DNA of 64,000 nucleotides, taken from contig CAVVIQ010000015.1 in the NCBI GenBank assembly GCA_963748385.1, positions 1 through 64,000 of the forward strand, read 5' to 3'. Within the stretch, counting starts at the first letter, position 1. Every line of letters starts with the position of its first letter. A model generated the notes under the pieces. The model was not told the origin of the DNA. It did no database searches and saw only the letters and a program-made list of their open reading frames with translations. Source of the DNA: Rhodoblastus sp963748385 (GTDB taxonomy: Bacteria > Pseudomonadota > Alphaproteobacteria > Rhizobiales > Beijerinckiaceae). The translations under genes and the position numbers were made by a program. Below are positions 18,205 to 26,985 of this stretch, piece after piece.

Positions 18205-20271
18205 ATGCGGATATTGGGGTTGGATCGAAGATGGGTTGGCGCGGCCTTCGCCGCAACCTGCTGCCTGACAACTCCCTATCTCAACCACGCGCCCCGGCGC
18301 GTTCGCATCCCGTCGCTCCCGGTGCTTTTTTCGCCGCGGCCTGTCTCCCCCCCGGCCCAGAGCGAAGGCGCCGCCGCCGAGCCCGCGCGCGATCTTTCCG
18401 GCGTCGCCGACGCCATACGCTATTACGGGGAAGGCGAGATCCTTTCCGGCGACGCGGCGCTGACCACCAAAGACCCGCTGGTCCGCGACGCCATTGAATG
18501 GACCGTCGTGCGGCTCCAGCCGGGAGAGGCCGGGCTGGAGCGGATCGCGGCGTTCCTGCGCGCCCATCCCGATTGGCCGAACGCCAAATTGCGCAAGCGC
18601 GCCGAGGAGATCGCCTCTTCCGAAAGCGCCAAGCCGCAGCAAGCCGCCGCTTATTTCGCCGAATTTCCTCCGACCACCGCGGGCGGCCGCCTGGCTGTCG
18701 CCGAGCTTTTGCGCAACGACCCGGCCCGCGCCGGCGAGGCCGCGCAGATCGCCCGCGATCTGTGGCGCGACGCCGAACTCGGCGCGGCGCTGGAAAAGCG
18801 CCTGCTCAAGAATTTTTCGAGCGCGCTCTCCGCCTCCGACAGAAACTATCGCATCGACCGCCTGATGCTGCGGGAGAAATTCGGCGACGCCGCGCGCGCC
18901 GCCGGCCACGCCGGAAAGGACGGGCAGGGGCTTTACCGCGCCGAACTGGACCTCGCCCACGGCGCGGCCTCGGCCAAGGTTCTTTCGCGCGCGCCAGCCA
19001 GTCTGCGCAACGATGTCGGCCTGCTCTACATGCGCATCCACGCCGCGCGCCACGCCGAGCATATCGGCGAGGCGGCGAAGCTCGTGCTCTCGGCGCCGCG
19101 CGATCCGGCCCTCCTGGCGAGCCCGGACGACTGGTGGGTCGAGCGACGGCTGATCGCGCGCAAATTGCTCGACGCCGGCGACAACCAGGGCGCCTATCGC
19201 CTCTGCGCTGAATATGCGCCGGGCTCCAACGCGACCAACGTCGACGCCGAGTTCACCGCCGGCTGGATCGCCTTGCGCTTCCTGAAAAATCCCGCGCTCG
19301 CCGCGCCGCATTTCGACAAACTGGCGCAGATCGCGCGCGCCCCCCATTCCATCGCCCGCGCCGCCTATTGGCAGGGCCGGACCGCCGAGGCGCGCGGCGC
19401 GGACCCGAAACCTTTTTTCGCGCGCGCCGCCAACGAGACCGAGACGTTCTACGGTCAGGTCGCCCGCGCCCGGCTGGGCGAGGAGCCGGTCCTGCTGCGC
19501 CCGGCGCCCGAGCCGGCGACAGGCGACGCCCGCGCGGAAGTGACTCGGGCGGTCGAACTGCTGTTCGATCTTGGCCAGAACGACGCCGCGAGAAAGCTCG
19601 CGCTCGAAAGCGCCGCGATTCTCGCCGCGCCCGAACAGATGGCGGCGCTGTCGCAACTGATCGAGGCGCATGACGACGCCCATACCGCGCTGACCGCCGG
19701 CAAGGAGGCGCTGGAGCGCGGCCTCGCCATCGACAGCCTCGCCTTTCCCCTCAATGGCGTGCCGAAATATTCCGAACTCGCCAATTCCGCCAGCCGCCCG
19801 GTGGTGCTGGCGATCGCGCGCCAGGAAAGCGCGTTCGAACCGACGGCCCAGTCGGGCGCCGGCGCCTTCGGCCTGATGCAGATGATCGAGCCCACGGCGC
19901 GCAAGGCGGCGCAAAGCGCGGGCGTCGCCTTCGACGCGAAAAGGCTGAAAACCGACGCGGCCTTCAGCGCCCAGCTCGGCGCGTTCCACCTCGGCCAGCT
20001 GCTCGCCGAATATCGCGGCTCCTACATCCTCGCCTTCGCCGCCTATAACGCCGGCGGCGCCAATGTCGGCGACTGGATCAAGCAATATGGCGATCCGCGC
20101 AATCCGCAGGTCGATGCGATCGACTGGATCGAGCGAATCCCCTTCACCGAAACCCGCAACTACGTCCAGAAAATCGTCGAGAACCTGCATATCTATCGCG
20201 CGCGGCTCGACGATCGGGCGCCCAATCTCATCGCCGCCGATCTTCGCCAGACGGCCGCCGCGGGAAATTGA
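18205..20271 (+). CDS. slt: Soluble lytic murein transglycosylase
   Basis: The ATG at 18205 (AGGACG upstream) is preferred to the one at 18172. The product has 688 residues: a membrane-anchored or cleaved N-terminus, a long all-helical superhelical domain (about residues 70-500) and a C-terminal lysozyme-like SLT domain. The catalytic Glu is in AIARQESAFEP, followed by GLMQMIEPTA and AYNAGG. The enzyme cuts glycan strands of peptidoglycan in the periplasm and makes 1,6-anhydro ends. The gene is the last on this strand before convergent DNA-repair genes. Confidence 0.92.
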   Translation: MRILGLDRRWVGAAFAATCCLTTPYLNHAPRRVRIPSLPVLFSPRPVSPPAQSEGAAAEPARDLSGVADAIRYYGEGEILSGDAALTTKDPLVRDAIEWTVVRLQPGEAGLERIAAFLRAHPDWPNAKLRKRAEEIASSESAKPQQAAAYFAEFPPTTAGGRLAVAELLRNDPARAGEAAQIARDLWRDAELGAALEKRLLKNFSSALSASDRNYRIDRLMLREKFGDAARAAGHAGKDGQGLYRAELDLAHGAASAKVLSRAPASLRNDVGLLYMRIHAARHAEHIGEAAKLVLSAPRDPALLASPDDWWVERRLIARKLLDAGDNQGAYRLCAEYAPGSNATNVDAEFTAGWIALRFLKNPALAAPHFDKLAQIARAPHSIARAAYWQGRTAEARGADPKPFFARAANETETFYGQVARARLGEEPVLLRPAPEPATGDARAEVTRAVELLFDLGQNDAARKLALESAAILAAPEQMAALSQLIEAHDDAHTALTAGKEALERGLAIDSLAFPLNGVPKYSELANSASRPVVLAIARQESAFEPTAQSGAGAFGLMQMIEPTARKAAQSAGVAFDAKRLKTDAAFSAQLGAFHLGQLLAEYRGSYILAFAAYNAGGANVGDWIKQYGDPRNPQVDAIDWIERIPFTETRNYVQKIVENLHIYRARLDDRAPNLIAADLRQTAAAGN

Positions 20272-20276
20272 CGCGA

Positions 20277-20993
20277 TTACAAGCTTCGCAGCTCGGCGCG
20301 GATCCGCACAAAAACGGCGTCGAACATGTCCGGCGTGAGTACGCCGGTGTTCGTGTTGTAGCGCGAGCAATGATAGGAATCGTAGAGCGCGACGCCGCGC
20401 CGCTCCAGCCTGTGGACGGCGCCGTGGGCGAAGGCGAAGGCCTTGGCCTTTTCGCCGAAAAGGCGGACTACGCTGTCATGGGCGACGCGGCCGAGGCAGA
20501 GCAGGGCGCGCAGACGCGGCATCGCCGCGATCTCTTCCGTGAGGAACCGCCGGCAGGCGGCGATCTCCTGCGGCGTCGGCTTGTTCTGCGGCGGGACGCA
20601 ACGCACGGCGTTGGAAATGCGGCATTCGCGCAGCCGCAGACCGTCATCGGCGCTTTCGCCATATTCACCCTGCGCGAAACCGTGGCGCAGCAAGGCGGGA
20701 TAGAGCATGTCGCCGGCCCAGTCTCCCGTGAAGGGACGCCCGGTGCGGTTGGCCCCGTGCAGTCCGGGCGCGAGGCCGACGATCAGCAATTCGGCGTCGA
20801 GCGGACCGAAGGCGGGCGCCGGCGCATTGTGATAGTCCGGCAATGCGCGCCGGTTTTCGCGGCGGAAGGTTTCGAGGCGCGGGCAGAGACCGCAATCCCG
20901 GCCGGGCTCGGAAAAGGAAAGAGGCGCCGCCGGCGTCACCGGAGCGCCTCCCTGATTTGCTGAATTCGCGCTTTGACGCGCGTCACTCTTCAT
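20277..20993 (-). CDS. Family 5 uracil-DNA glycosylase
   Basis: The 238-residue protein has the family 4/5 cysteines near the N-terminus (D-C-G-L-C-P-R-L), the active-site segment GLAPGLHGANRTGRPFTGD, a third Cys in SNAVRCVPPQ and the late motif YHCSRYNTNTG. The A-P-G-x-x-G-A form and the C-terminal H-C-S-R-Y-N mark family 5 (UDGb). These enzymes remove uracil and some other damaged bases from double-stranded DNA and carry an iron-sulfur cluster. The start overlaps the end of the NYN gene by eleven bases, so the pair is probably translated together. Confidence 0.9.
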   Translation of the reverse strand: MKSDARQSANSANQGGAPVTPAAPLSFSEPGRDCGLCPRLETFRRENRRALPDYHNAPAPAFGPLDAELLIVGLAPGLHGANRTGRPFTGDWAGDMLYPALLRHGFAQGEYGESADDGLRLRECRISNAVRCVPPQNKPTPQEIAACRRFLTEEIAAMPRLRALLCLGRVAHDSVVRLFGEKAKAFAFAHGAVHRLERRGVALYDSYHCSRYNTNTGVLTPDMFDAVFVRIRAELRSL

Positions 20994-21600
20994 CCGCGGT
21001 ATGATCTTCCGGGGCGGCGGCGACGGGAGCGACCGGGCGGCGTTCCTGGAAGCGCTGCATCCGCTCGGTGCGCTCGGCGGGATCGCGGCCGATCTTGTTG
21101 GCCAGATGGACGATGTCGACGAATTCGTCGGCCTGCCGGCGCAATTCGTCGGCGACCATCGGCGGCTGGGTGGTGATGGTGGACAGCACCGAAACCCGCA
21201 CGCCCTTGCGCTGCACGGCTTCGACCAGCGAACGGAAGTCGCCGTCGCCGGAGAACAGGACCATGTGGTCGATGTGGTCGGCCATTTCCATGGCGTCCAC
21301 GGCCAGTTCGATGTCCATGTTGCCCTTGACCTTGCGGCGGCCCAGGGCGTCGACGAATTCCTTGGCCGGCTTGGTGACGACGGCGTAGCCGTTGTAATCG
21401 AGCCAGTCGATCAGGGGACGGATCGAGGAATATTCCTGATCCTCGACCAGAGCCGTATAATAGAAGGCTCGCAGCAGCCGCCCCCTGGATTGGAACTCCT
21501 TGAGGAGCCGCTTGTAGTCGATGTCGAAGCCCAGCGATTTCGCGGTTGCGTAAAGGTTTGCGCCGTCAATGAATAATGCGATGCGTTCCGGATCGGCCAT
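20983..21600 (-). CDS. NYN-domain (LabA/DUF88) protein
   Basis: The 205-residue protein is a NYN domain, the PIN-like RNase fold. Acidic residues lie in the expected order: IDGANLY (D13), the D-I-E-L-A-V-D-A pair around residue 100, and FSGDGDF (around residue 120). The tail is proline-rich and charged. Bacterial LabA-like proteins are thought to cut RNA, but targets are unknown. In many Rhizobiales the gene sits near smpB and dapA, as here. It is upstream of the uracil-DNA glycosylase in an overlapping pair. Confidence 0.88.
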   Translation of the reverse strand: MADPERIALFIDGANLYATAKSLGFDIDYKRLLKEFQSRGRLLRAFYYTALVEDQEYSSIRPLIDWLDYNGYAVVTKPAKEFVDALGRRKVKGNMDIELAVDAMEMADHIDHMVLFSGDGDFRSLVEAVQRKGVRVSVLSTITTQPPMVADELRRQADEFVDIVHLANKIGRDPAERTERMQRFQERRPVAPVAAAPEDHTADEE

Positions 21601-21704
21601 TATGTAATTCCACTTCCAGTCTAAGTCGGAGCTATGAAACCGTGATCGATTCAGGTTCTACCTTTGATCTAGCTCAATTTTCGGGAAATGCAAGGCAGGT
21701 TTTC

Positions 21705-21914
21705 GTGACAAATATGCAACGATTTCATGACGCGACAGATGTTTTGCGCAGAGGCGCCGAGACCCGCGGCGGCGCGCCGCGCGAGCCACTGCTCGCCAAT
21801 GAGAAGGCGGCTATCGCCTGGACCGCCAAGGCCGCAAAATTCGCCGGCTGGCGTTTCAGCCTCGAAGGGGATGGCGTTCGCGTCGCGCCCAGCCCACATC
21901 CACAATTCGCATAA
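21705..21914 (+). CDS. Possible small hypothetical protein, about 70 residues
   Basis: A frame from GTG at 21705 (or ATG at 21714) encodes MQRFHDATDVLRRGAE and continues to a product with AAIAWTAKAAKFAGWRFS. The C-terminal part reads like a natural protein, but there is no good ribosome site and the opposite strand is also open. It lies in a 436-base stretch with nothing else visible. Treat as a candidate only. Confidence 0.3.
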   Translation: MTNMQRFHDATDVLRRGAETRGGAPREPLLANEKAAIAWTAKAAKFAGWRFSLEGDGVRVAPSPHPQFA

Positions 21915-22036
21915 TCAATATTATGGAACTTCCGTAAACTCGCGCCGAAACAACGCCTTGGCCATTCTTTCAATTCCAGGCCCCGAAGAAAGCCGCGACC
22001 AGGGCGCGCGAATAGCGCGCCGGGGTCGCGTTCCGT

Positions 22037-23251
22037 TCATTGCCCCGCGCGGGAGATGATCACGATCGGCGCGGCGACGGCGGCGATGGGCAGCGACAGG
22101 ACGGTCCTGACCACGCCGGGCGTCGCGTCGAGCGGCGAATTCGCCGCCTGCTCGATGGGCGTCGCCCCGTTCGTGTGGACGCCTTGCTCAAGCACCTCCT
22201 TGAGTTGCGGCGCGATAGCCGCGATCTCGGCGAACTTGTCGTGGTTAAGCGGATTCTCGCCCTTCACGTCGCTTAGATCGACGACGATCGCATTGTACTT
22301 GGTCAGGTCCGCCGCATTCTTGTAATCGCCAAGGCGCGCCTCGTCGCCGGCGATGAACCGAGACAGCGCCAGGGCCCGGTCGTCGCGCGAAAGGATGATC
22401 AGGAACGGCTTTTTCGGCACGCCGATCCGCGCCATCTGCGAGCGGAACACATCGACGTCGATGTCCGGCGACGCGAGAACGATCGCGCCGAGCTTCTGGC
22501 TGTAGCCATGGAGCTCCCTGGTCATCGCTATATTGCGGAAGGCTTCCACGGTCACCCAATTGCCCATGGAATGCGCCAAAACATTGATCTTGTCGGCCTT
22601 GCTCCTGGCGAGAAGGACAATCAGATGCTCGAGCTGGTCGCGGGCGATGGTGGCGCTGTTCTGATCATAGACATAGCCGGACAATTCGCCGCGCGAAGCC
22701 CAGCTGAAATAGACCGGAACGGCTGGCGATTTGGTGTCCTGCGCGACTTGCGCCAGACGGTAGAGTCCCTCCGGGAATTTGGTGTTGAAGCCATGGATGA
22801 ACAGCAGCACTTTGCGGTGGCCCGGCGGCCGTTGCTCCAGTTGCTGGTTCAGCGCCGCAATGAAGGCTTTTTCGCCGTCGAGATAGTCCGCTTCCCTTGT
22901 GACGAAATCGCTCGCCGGATTGCCGGGGGGCTGGGACGGCCATTCGATATTGCCCGAAACATGGGTCGGCGGGACGCTGACCACCGCTTCGGCGAAATCA
23001 AGCCCCGCGCCGCGCTCGCCGCTGAACATGGCGCCCGGATCGGCGGAGCGTTTCCGGGTCGTGGCGATGAGAATGTCGTGGCTGGTCGCTCCCGACGCCG
23101 GCGTGGCGACCGGCGGGTACATCGGATCGACGCCGGGGCGGGCGCAGGCCGCGAGCATGGCGGGCAGAAACAGGACGAGAACGACCGCGCGCGTCCGGCG
23201 CCAGAAAGCCGAAACCCGGATTGGAGCGAAAGCAAAGAAAATCTGACGCAA
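22037..23251 (-). CDS. DUF900-type alpha/beta hydrolase lipoprotein
   Basis: A TTG at 23251, with GGAAGGAAG five to ten bases upstream, opens a short basic N-terminus and then a lipoprotein signal (VVLVLFLPAMLAAC). Longer frames to ATG 23344 or 23515 cross a 12-base tandem repeat and are less likely. The mature part is a DUF900 alpha/beta hydrolase: FIHGFNTKF as the oxyanion segment (about residue 130), LAHSMGNWVTVEAFR as the nucleophile elbow and an Asp-rich late segment. Members resemble esterases or lipases but few have known substrates. The product should be anchored in the envelope. Confidence 0.8.
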   Translation of the reverse strand: MRQIFFAFAPIRVSAFWRRTRAVVLVLFLPAMLAACARPGVDPMYPPVATPASGATSHDILIATTRKRSADPGAMFSGERGAGLDFAEAVVSVPPTHVSGNIEWPSQPPGNPASDFVTREADYLDGEKAFIAALNQQLEQRPPGHRKVLLFIHGFNTKFPEGLYRLAQVAQDTKSPAVPVYFSWASRGELSGYVYDQNSATIARDQLEHLIVLLARSKADKINVLAHSMGNWVTVEAFRNIAMTRELHGYSQKLGAIVLASPDIDVDVFRSQMARIGVPKKPFLIILSRDDRALALSRFIAGDEARLGDYKNAADLTKYNAIVVDLSDVKGENPLNHDKFAEIAAIAPQLKEVLEQGVHTNGATPIEQAANSPLDATPGVVRTVLSLPIAAVAAPIVIISRAGQ

Positions 23252-23269
23252 AACCGCTTCCTTCCCCAA

Positions 23270-23311
23270 GTCTCGTCCCAAGTCTCGTCCCAAGTCTCGC
23301 CCCAAGTCTCG
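23270..23311. repeat. Tandem repeat, about 12-base unit, 3-4 copies
   Basis: The unit CCCAAGTCTCGT is repeated nearly exactly just upstream of the DUF900 lipoprotein start. If the longer reading frame is used it encodes G-R-D-L repeats. It is too short and direct, without spacers, to be CRISPR. Copy number may vary between strains. Confidence 0.75.
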
Positions 23312-23764
23312 GGCCCCTGCCCCGATCCCGTTTCCATGGCCCATGAATGGATCGGCGCAAACTACACGATAGGACGCGCCCAAGCCATCGTGGGCGGCCG
23401 CGGAAAGCCTTGGGGGAGCGCCCGGAAGGGGAAAAGCGCGCGAGCGATGCGGTCCCGCTAAAGCTGAGCCCGAAACCTTCTCGAAGGAAGCGCGACGCCA
23501 CGAAATAGTTAACATATTGATTAAACAATGAATTATGCGACAGCGCGATTGCGCGAGTCCCGAAGCCCGGCGACCCGCCCGGGCCAGTGTTGCAACGGCG
23601 CCGCACCCGCGGCTTATTTATTCGATCTTTGGGACAAGGCGGCGGCGACGCTCGTCGCTTCGGTCCGCGACCGGAACCAATTTGGCGAAAGAGGGAAAAA
23701 TTCGACGATCTTCGCGGGGACCATTCTATGATCGGCTGGTCGAATCCCCTCGGACAGGCGCGTC
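23312..23764. other. Divergent intergenic stretch before the lyase gene
   Basis: No supported gene is seen. A stretch around 23500-23540 is AT-rich and may hold the promoter of the minus-strand lipoprotein. No riboswitch fold of a SAM type could be recognised by eye ahead of the methionine gamma-lyase-like gene. Confidence 0.35.
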
Positions 23765-24965
23765 ATGACTTCGAAAAAAGCCGAACCCGGTTTCGCGACC
23801 CGCGCGATCCATCATGGGTACAACCCGCTCGATTATCACGGCGCGCTGAACCCGCCGGTCTTCCTGACCTCGACTTACGCCTTCGCGACCTCGCGCGCCG
23901 GCAGCGACATTTTTGCCGGCGAGGCCGAGGGCTACATTTACAGCCGGGTGGGCAACCCCACCGTCAGCGTCCTCGAGAAAAGGCTGGCCGCGCTGGAAGG
24001 CGGCGAGGCGGGACTGGCGACCTCCTCCGGCGTCGGCGCCCTGACGGCGGTGATCTGGACGCTGCTCAAATCCGGCGACGAGATCGTGGCCGACCAGATG
24101 CTCTATGGCTGCACCTTCGGCCTGCTGGAGCACCACATCAAACGGTTCGGGATCGAATCCCGGTTCGCCGACCTGACCGATCCCGACAATCTGAAAAAAG
24201 CGCTCGGGCCGAAGACCCGCATGGTCTTCACCGAGAACTCCGTCCAATCCCAACATGCGGATCGTGGACATCGCGGCCATCGCCGAAATCTGCCGCAAGG
24301 CCGGCGTTCCGCTGGTGGTGGACAATACCTATTGCACCCCCTATCTCCAGCAGCCTTTGGCCCTTGGCGCGGACATCGTGACCCATTCGGCGACCAAATA
24401 TCTCGGCGGCCACGGCGACCTGATCGCGGGCGCGGTGGTGGCCAGCAAGGAGATGATCGACCAGTTCCGCTTCGTCGGGATCAAGGAGCTGAACGGCGCC
24501 TGCATCTCGGCTTTCGACGCCTTTCTGATCTTGCGCGGCCTGAAGACCCTCGCCCTGCGCATGGAGCGTCATTCGGCCACCGCCGAAAAGCTGGCCCACG
24601 ATCTGGAGGCCCATCCGGCGGTGGAGCGCGTCTATTATCCCGGCCTCGACAGCCATCCGCAGAAGGAAGTCGCGCGGCGCCAGATGAGGTTGATGGGCGG
24701 GATGATCGCGCTGGAATTGCGCGGCGGGCTGGAGGCCGGGCGCGCCTTCATGGACGGGGTCGAACTGGCGACCCGCGCGGTGAGCCTCGGCGACGCCGAA
24801 ACCCTGGTCCAGCATCCCGCCAGCATGACCCACGCCACCTACGCCCCCGACGAGCGCGCCCGCCACGGCTTCACCGACGGCCTGATCCGCCTCTCCGTCG
24901 GGCTGGAGGATTACGACGACTTGCGCGCCGACCTGATCGGCGCGCTGGACAGGCTGGGGCGGTAA
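23765..24965 (+). CDS. Methionine gamma-lyase-like PLP enzyme (one frameshift)
   Basis: The gene reads as one PLP enzyme of the cystathionine-synthase family once one base is removed near 24236 (GAGAACTCC should be GAGACTCC, giving T-E-T-P-S-N-P-N). The N-terminus GFATRAIHHGYNPLDYHGAL matches methionine gamma-lyase. L-Y-G-C-T-F at about residue 115 has the Cys that marks that enzyme. VVDNTYCTPYLQ and the PLP-lysine motif SATKYLGGHGD follow. The repaired protein has about 400 residues, standard length. The enzyme would split methionine to methanethiol, ammonia and 2-oxobutanoate in the cytoplasm; cystathionine gamma-lyase activity is the alternative. A DUF302 gene follows with its own ribosome site. 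Confidence 0.78.
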
Positions 24966-25027
24966 AAAGAGCGGAACCGGGCGCCAGCCCTGAGCGTTGG
25001 CGCTGCAAATCTCACCCGGAGGGCCCG

Positions 25028-25414
25028 ATGACCTATTACACCGCGAGAAAAATCGAACAGCCGATCGCCGACGCCATAGCGCGGGTGGAAGCCGTGCTGA
25101 AGGAGGAAGGCTTCGGCGTGCTGACCCGGATCGACGTCGCCGCGACGCTCAAGGAGAAGATCGGGGCCGAGTTGCGCCCCTATGTGATCCTCGGCGCCTG
25201 CAACCCGAAACTCGCCTTCGAGGCGATCAAGCGCGAGGACAAGGTCGGAACCATGTTGCCCTGCAATGTCATCGTGCAGGAAGTCGCGCCCGGACAAAGC
25301 GAAGTCGCCGTCATCGACCCGGTGGCTTCGATGCAGGCGATCGAAAATTCGGAACTTCTGGCGATTGCGCAGGACGTGCGCGAAAAACTGCGGCGGGTCG
25401 TCGAGCGGCTCTGA
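25028..25414 (+). CDS. DUF302 protein
   Basis: ATG at 25028 has GGAGGG just upstream. The 128-residue product matches DUF302: E-G-F-G-V-L-T-R-I-D-V near residue 30, then YVILGACNPKLAFEAI and the hydrophobic strand VIVQEVAPG. The family forms small alpha/beta dimers and has no agreed role, though members occur near sulfur and cell-envelope genes. Here it lies 62 bases after a sulfur amino-acid lyase. Whether it is linked to sulfur metabolism cannot be decided from sequence. Confidence 0.85.
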   Translation: MTYYTARKIEQPIADAIARVEAVLKEEGFGVLTRIDVAATLKEKIGAELRPYVILGACNPKLAFEAIKREDKVGTMLPCNVIVQEVAPGQSEVAVIDPVASMQAIENSELLAIAQDVREKLRRVVERL

Positions 25415-25450
25415 GCCGCCGCCGCGGTCATGGCGGCGCCGAGCGCGCTT

Positions 25451-25903
25451 TCAGGACAGCTCCGTCGCGGCGTCGGGCGATACGGCCGCGACGCCGAAGG
25501 GCTCGAAATGTTCGGCGTTGCGGGTGACGATGACGAGGTCGTGGCTTGCGGCGACGCCGGCCACCAGGGCGTCGGCCATTCCAGGCGCCTCGCCCGCCGC
25601 GATCGCCCTCGCCTCGAGACGGGCGGCGCGCGCCGCCGCCGCGGCGTCAACGGCGAGGATCCTGTCGTCGAAAGCCGCGACCAGCCCGGCGAGCCAACCG
25701 GTGAGCGCCGCCGACTTCTCGATCTCTCCTTTTTGTTCGAGCGCGGCCACGGTGCGCACGAACTCATGCACCATGACGACGGACAGGAACAGCCGGCGCT
25801 CGCGGTCGCGGCGTTCGATCCAGTCGAGAAAGGCCGGCGAGGCCTCGGGCCCCGTCGGCGAAAGCATGGCGACCACATCGGCGTCGAGCAGGAAACCGCT
25901 CAC
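25451..25903 (-). CDS. PIN-domain toxin (VapC-like)
   Basis: The 150-residue product opens with FLLDADVVAML, where D7/D9 are PIN metal ligands. It has an E in VHEFVRTV, and D in GMADALVAGVA and late VIVTRNAEHF, the order of acidic residues in PIN RNases. The ATG at 25901-25903 overlaps the stop codon of the upstream antitoxin by four bases (ATGA), the usual toxin-antitoxin layout. Toxins of this class cut tRNA or rRNA in the cytoplasm when not bound by antitoxin. Confidence 0.88.
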   Translation of the reverse strand: MSGFLLDADVVAMLSPTGPEASPAFLDWIERRDRERRLFLSVVMVHEFVRTVAALEQKGEIEKSAALTGWLAGLVAAFDDRILAVDAAAAARAARLEARAIAAGEAPGMADALVAGVAASHDLVIVTRNAEHFEPFGVAAVSPDAATELS

Positions 25904-26157
25904 AGGCCGCTGTCCCGGGAGGGGGTTTTCTTGCGTTCGGAACCCTCGCCGGGAAAGCTTTTGAGATAGTCGGAAAAGCTCGGCCGTTTCCGCTCCATCG
26001 CCCTGCGCGCCATTTCCGCCGCTTCGAGCGGCACCAGCGCGGCGACGGCCTTGCCGTGCCGGGTGATGGTGACGAACTGGCCCTTGAGCGCCAGATCGAC
26101 CATGCTGGAAAAGCCGGCCTTGGCGTCCTTCAGATTGACAATTGGCATCCTACGCAT
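25900..26157 (-). CDS. Phd/YefM-type antitoxin
   Basis: The 85-residue product has PIVNLKDAKAGFSSMVDLAL and TITRHGKAVAALVPLE, the classic Phd/YefM N-terminal fold that binds DNA, followed by a C-terminal tail that should wrap the PIN toxin. ATG at 26157 is used; GTG at 26160 is also possible. The overlap with the toxin gene and the palindrome 8 bases upstream (26166-26183) support a self-regulated operon. Confidence 0.88.
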   Translation of the reverse strand: MRRMPIVNLKDAKAGFSSMVDLALKGQFVTITRHGKAVAALVPLEAAEMARRAMERKRPSFSDYLKSFPGEGSERKKTPSRDSGL

Positions 26158-26165
26158 CACTCGAC

Positions 26166-26183
26166 GTGGTCACTTGTGACCAC
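26166..26183. promoter_or_regulatory. Palindromic operator of the toxin-antitoxin pair
   Basis: GTGGTCAC-TT-GTGACCAC is a perfect 18-base inverted repeat directly upstream of the antitoxin gene. Phd/YefM dimers bind such sites to repress their own operon. An identical copy lies at 26452-26469. Confidence 0.7.
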
Positions 26184-26380
26184 ACCATAGCCTGCCCCGA
26201 TCGAATGTCCACTCGCATTAAGCCTATTCGATTCGTTTAGCGGACTTGAAGGACGTTTTGCCGCAACCCGAAATGTCGGTCGGCGGCGTCGACAACAGGC
26301 CGTCGCGGTATGGCGACAGGCCGCCTTGCGACGCCGAACCCCGCCCGTTGACCGGGCGTGGATTTGAACGGACGGCCACC

Positions 26381-26446
26381 TTAACGCCGCGCCCGTAATG
26401 CGGCCTTGTCGTCCTTGAAATTGACGATCGGCGTTCTGCGCGTCAT
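26381..26446 (-). pseudogene. Decayed antitoxin N-terminus
   Basis: The frame encodes MTRRTPIVNFKDDKAALRAR and stops after 21 residues. It matches the start of the live antitoxin (MRRMPIVNLKDAKAG) and then diverges. The same palindrome precedes both. It therefore looks like the front end of a second, lost toxin-antitoxin module or a partial duplication. Confidence 0.7.
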
Positions 26447-26451
26447 TTGAC

Positions 26452-26469
26452 GTGGTCACTTGTGACCAC
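26452..26469. promoter_or_regulatory. Second copy of the toxin-antitoxin palindrome
   Basis: The 18 bases are identical to 26166-26183 and sit at the same distance from the antitoxin fragment. It may still bind the live antitoxin. Confidence 0.6.
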
Positions 26470-26552
26470 ACCGACAGCCGCCCGGATCAAATGTCCAGGC
26501 TCCCTGCTCCCGCCAGCGCTCATGGACAGCAGCCGGCGCCCTGATGGCGGCT

Positions 26553-26897
26553 TCATTTGCCCTTGTTGTTCGCCTCGGCGAAGGCGATCGCTTCGCTCAG
26601 CAGGTCCGCCTTCCCGGTCAGCGCGTCCGCGCCGCCGTCGATCTCGATCCATTCCGGCATGACGGGCCGGCCATGGGGGCGAAAGGGCGCGGCGCGTCCA
26701 TCGCTCAGGCTGAGGCGCGCGACCGCCGCCGGGACGCGCATTCCGATCCTGCCGTCGAAGACGCAGGCCGCCATCTTGCGGCCGACGAAAACGGCGCGGC
26801 TGCCGAACATCGACCCGGCGCGAACCTCCGGATTGCGAAGGCGGGATTCCGCCAGCAAGGTTTCGAAAAGCGGATCGTCCTTTTTGTCGACAGCCAT
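26553..26897 (-). CDS. TfoX N-terminal domain protein
   Basis: The 114-residue protein has the TfoX/Sxy N-terminal pattern: MFGSRAVFVGRKMAACVFDG, then M-R-V-P and P-E-W-I-E-I-D. The start at 26897 (GAGGCG upstream) leaves out four doubtful residues. In gammaproteobacteria Sxy/TfoX controls competence genes, but this small single-domain form is widespread in alphaproteobacteria and has no demonstrated role. It stands downstream of the damaged otsA remnant. Confidence 0.82.
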   Translation of the reverse strand: MAVDKKDDPLFETLLAESRLRNPEVRAGSMFGSRAVFVGRKMAACVFDGRIGMRVPAAVARLSLSDGRAAPFRPHGRPVMPEWIEIDGGADALTGKADLLSEAIAFAEANNKGK

Positions 26898-26925
26898 GTT
26901 TCGCCTCATGCAAACGGAGCCTGGG

Positions 26926-26985
26926 TCACACCCACTCTATCGTGCCGGACGGCTTCGAGGTCACGTCGTAAACCACGCGATTGAC
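26926..26985 (-). repeat. Displaced copy of the guaA 3' end (possible att site)
   Basis: These 60 bases are about 80 percent identical by eye to the last 19 codons of guaA (28362-28421) and lie in the same orientation. Islands that integrate at the 3' end of guaA leave this arrangement. Confidence 0.5.

Noticed and set aside
18202..20370. 722-codon open frame opposite slt
   Set aside because: It mirrors slt codon structure; slt has complete motifs, the antisense frame has none.
23270..23311. Short repeats resembling a CRISPR array
   Set aside because: The units are 12 bases and directly adjacent, with no spacers and no cas genes.
23520..23764. SAM riboswitch ahead of the sulfur amino-acid lyase
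   Set aside because: No conserved SAM-I, SAM-II or SAM/SAH core could be matched by eye.
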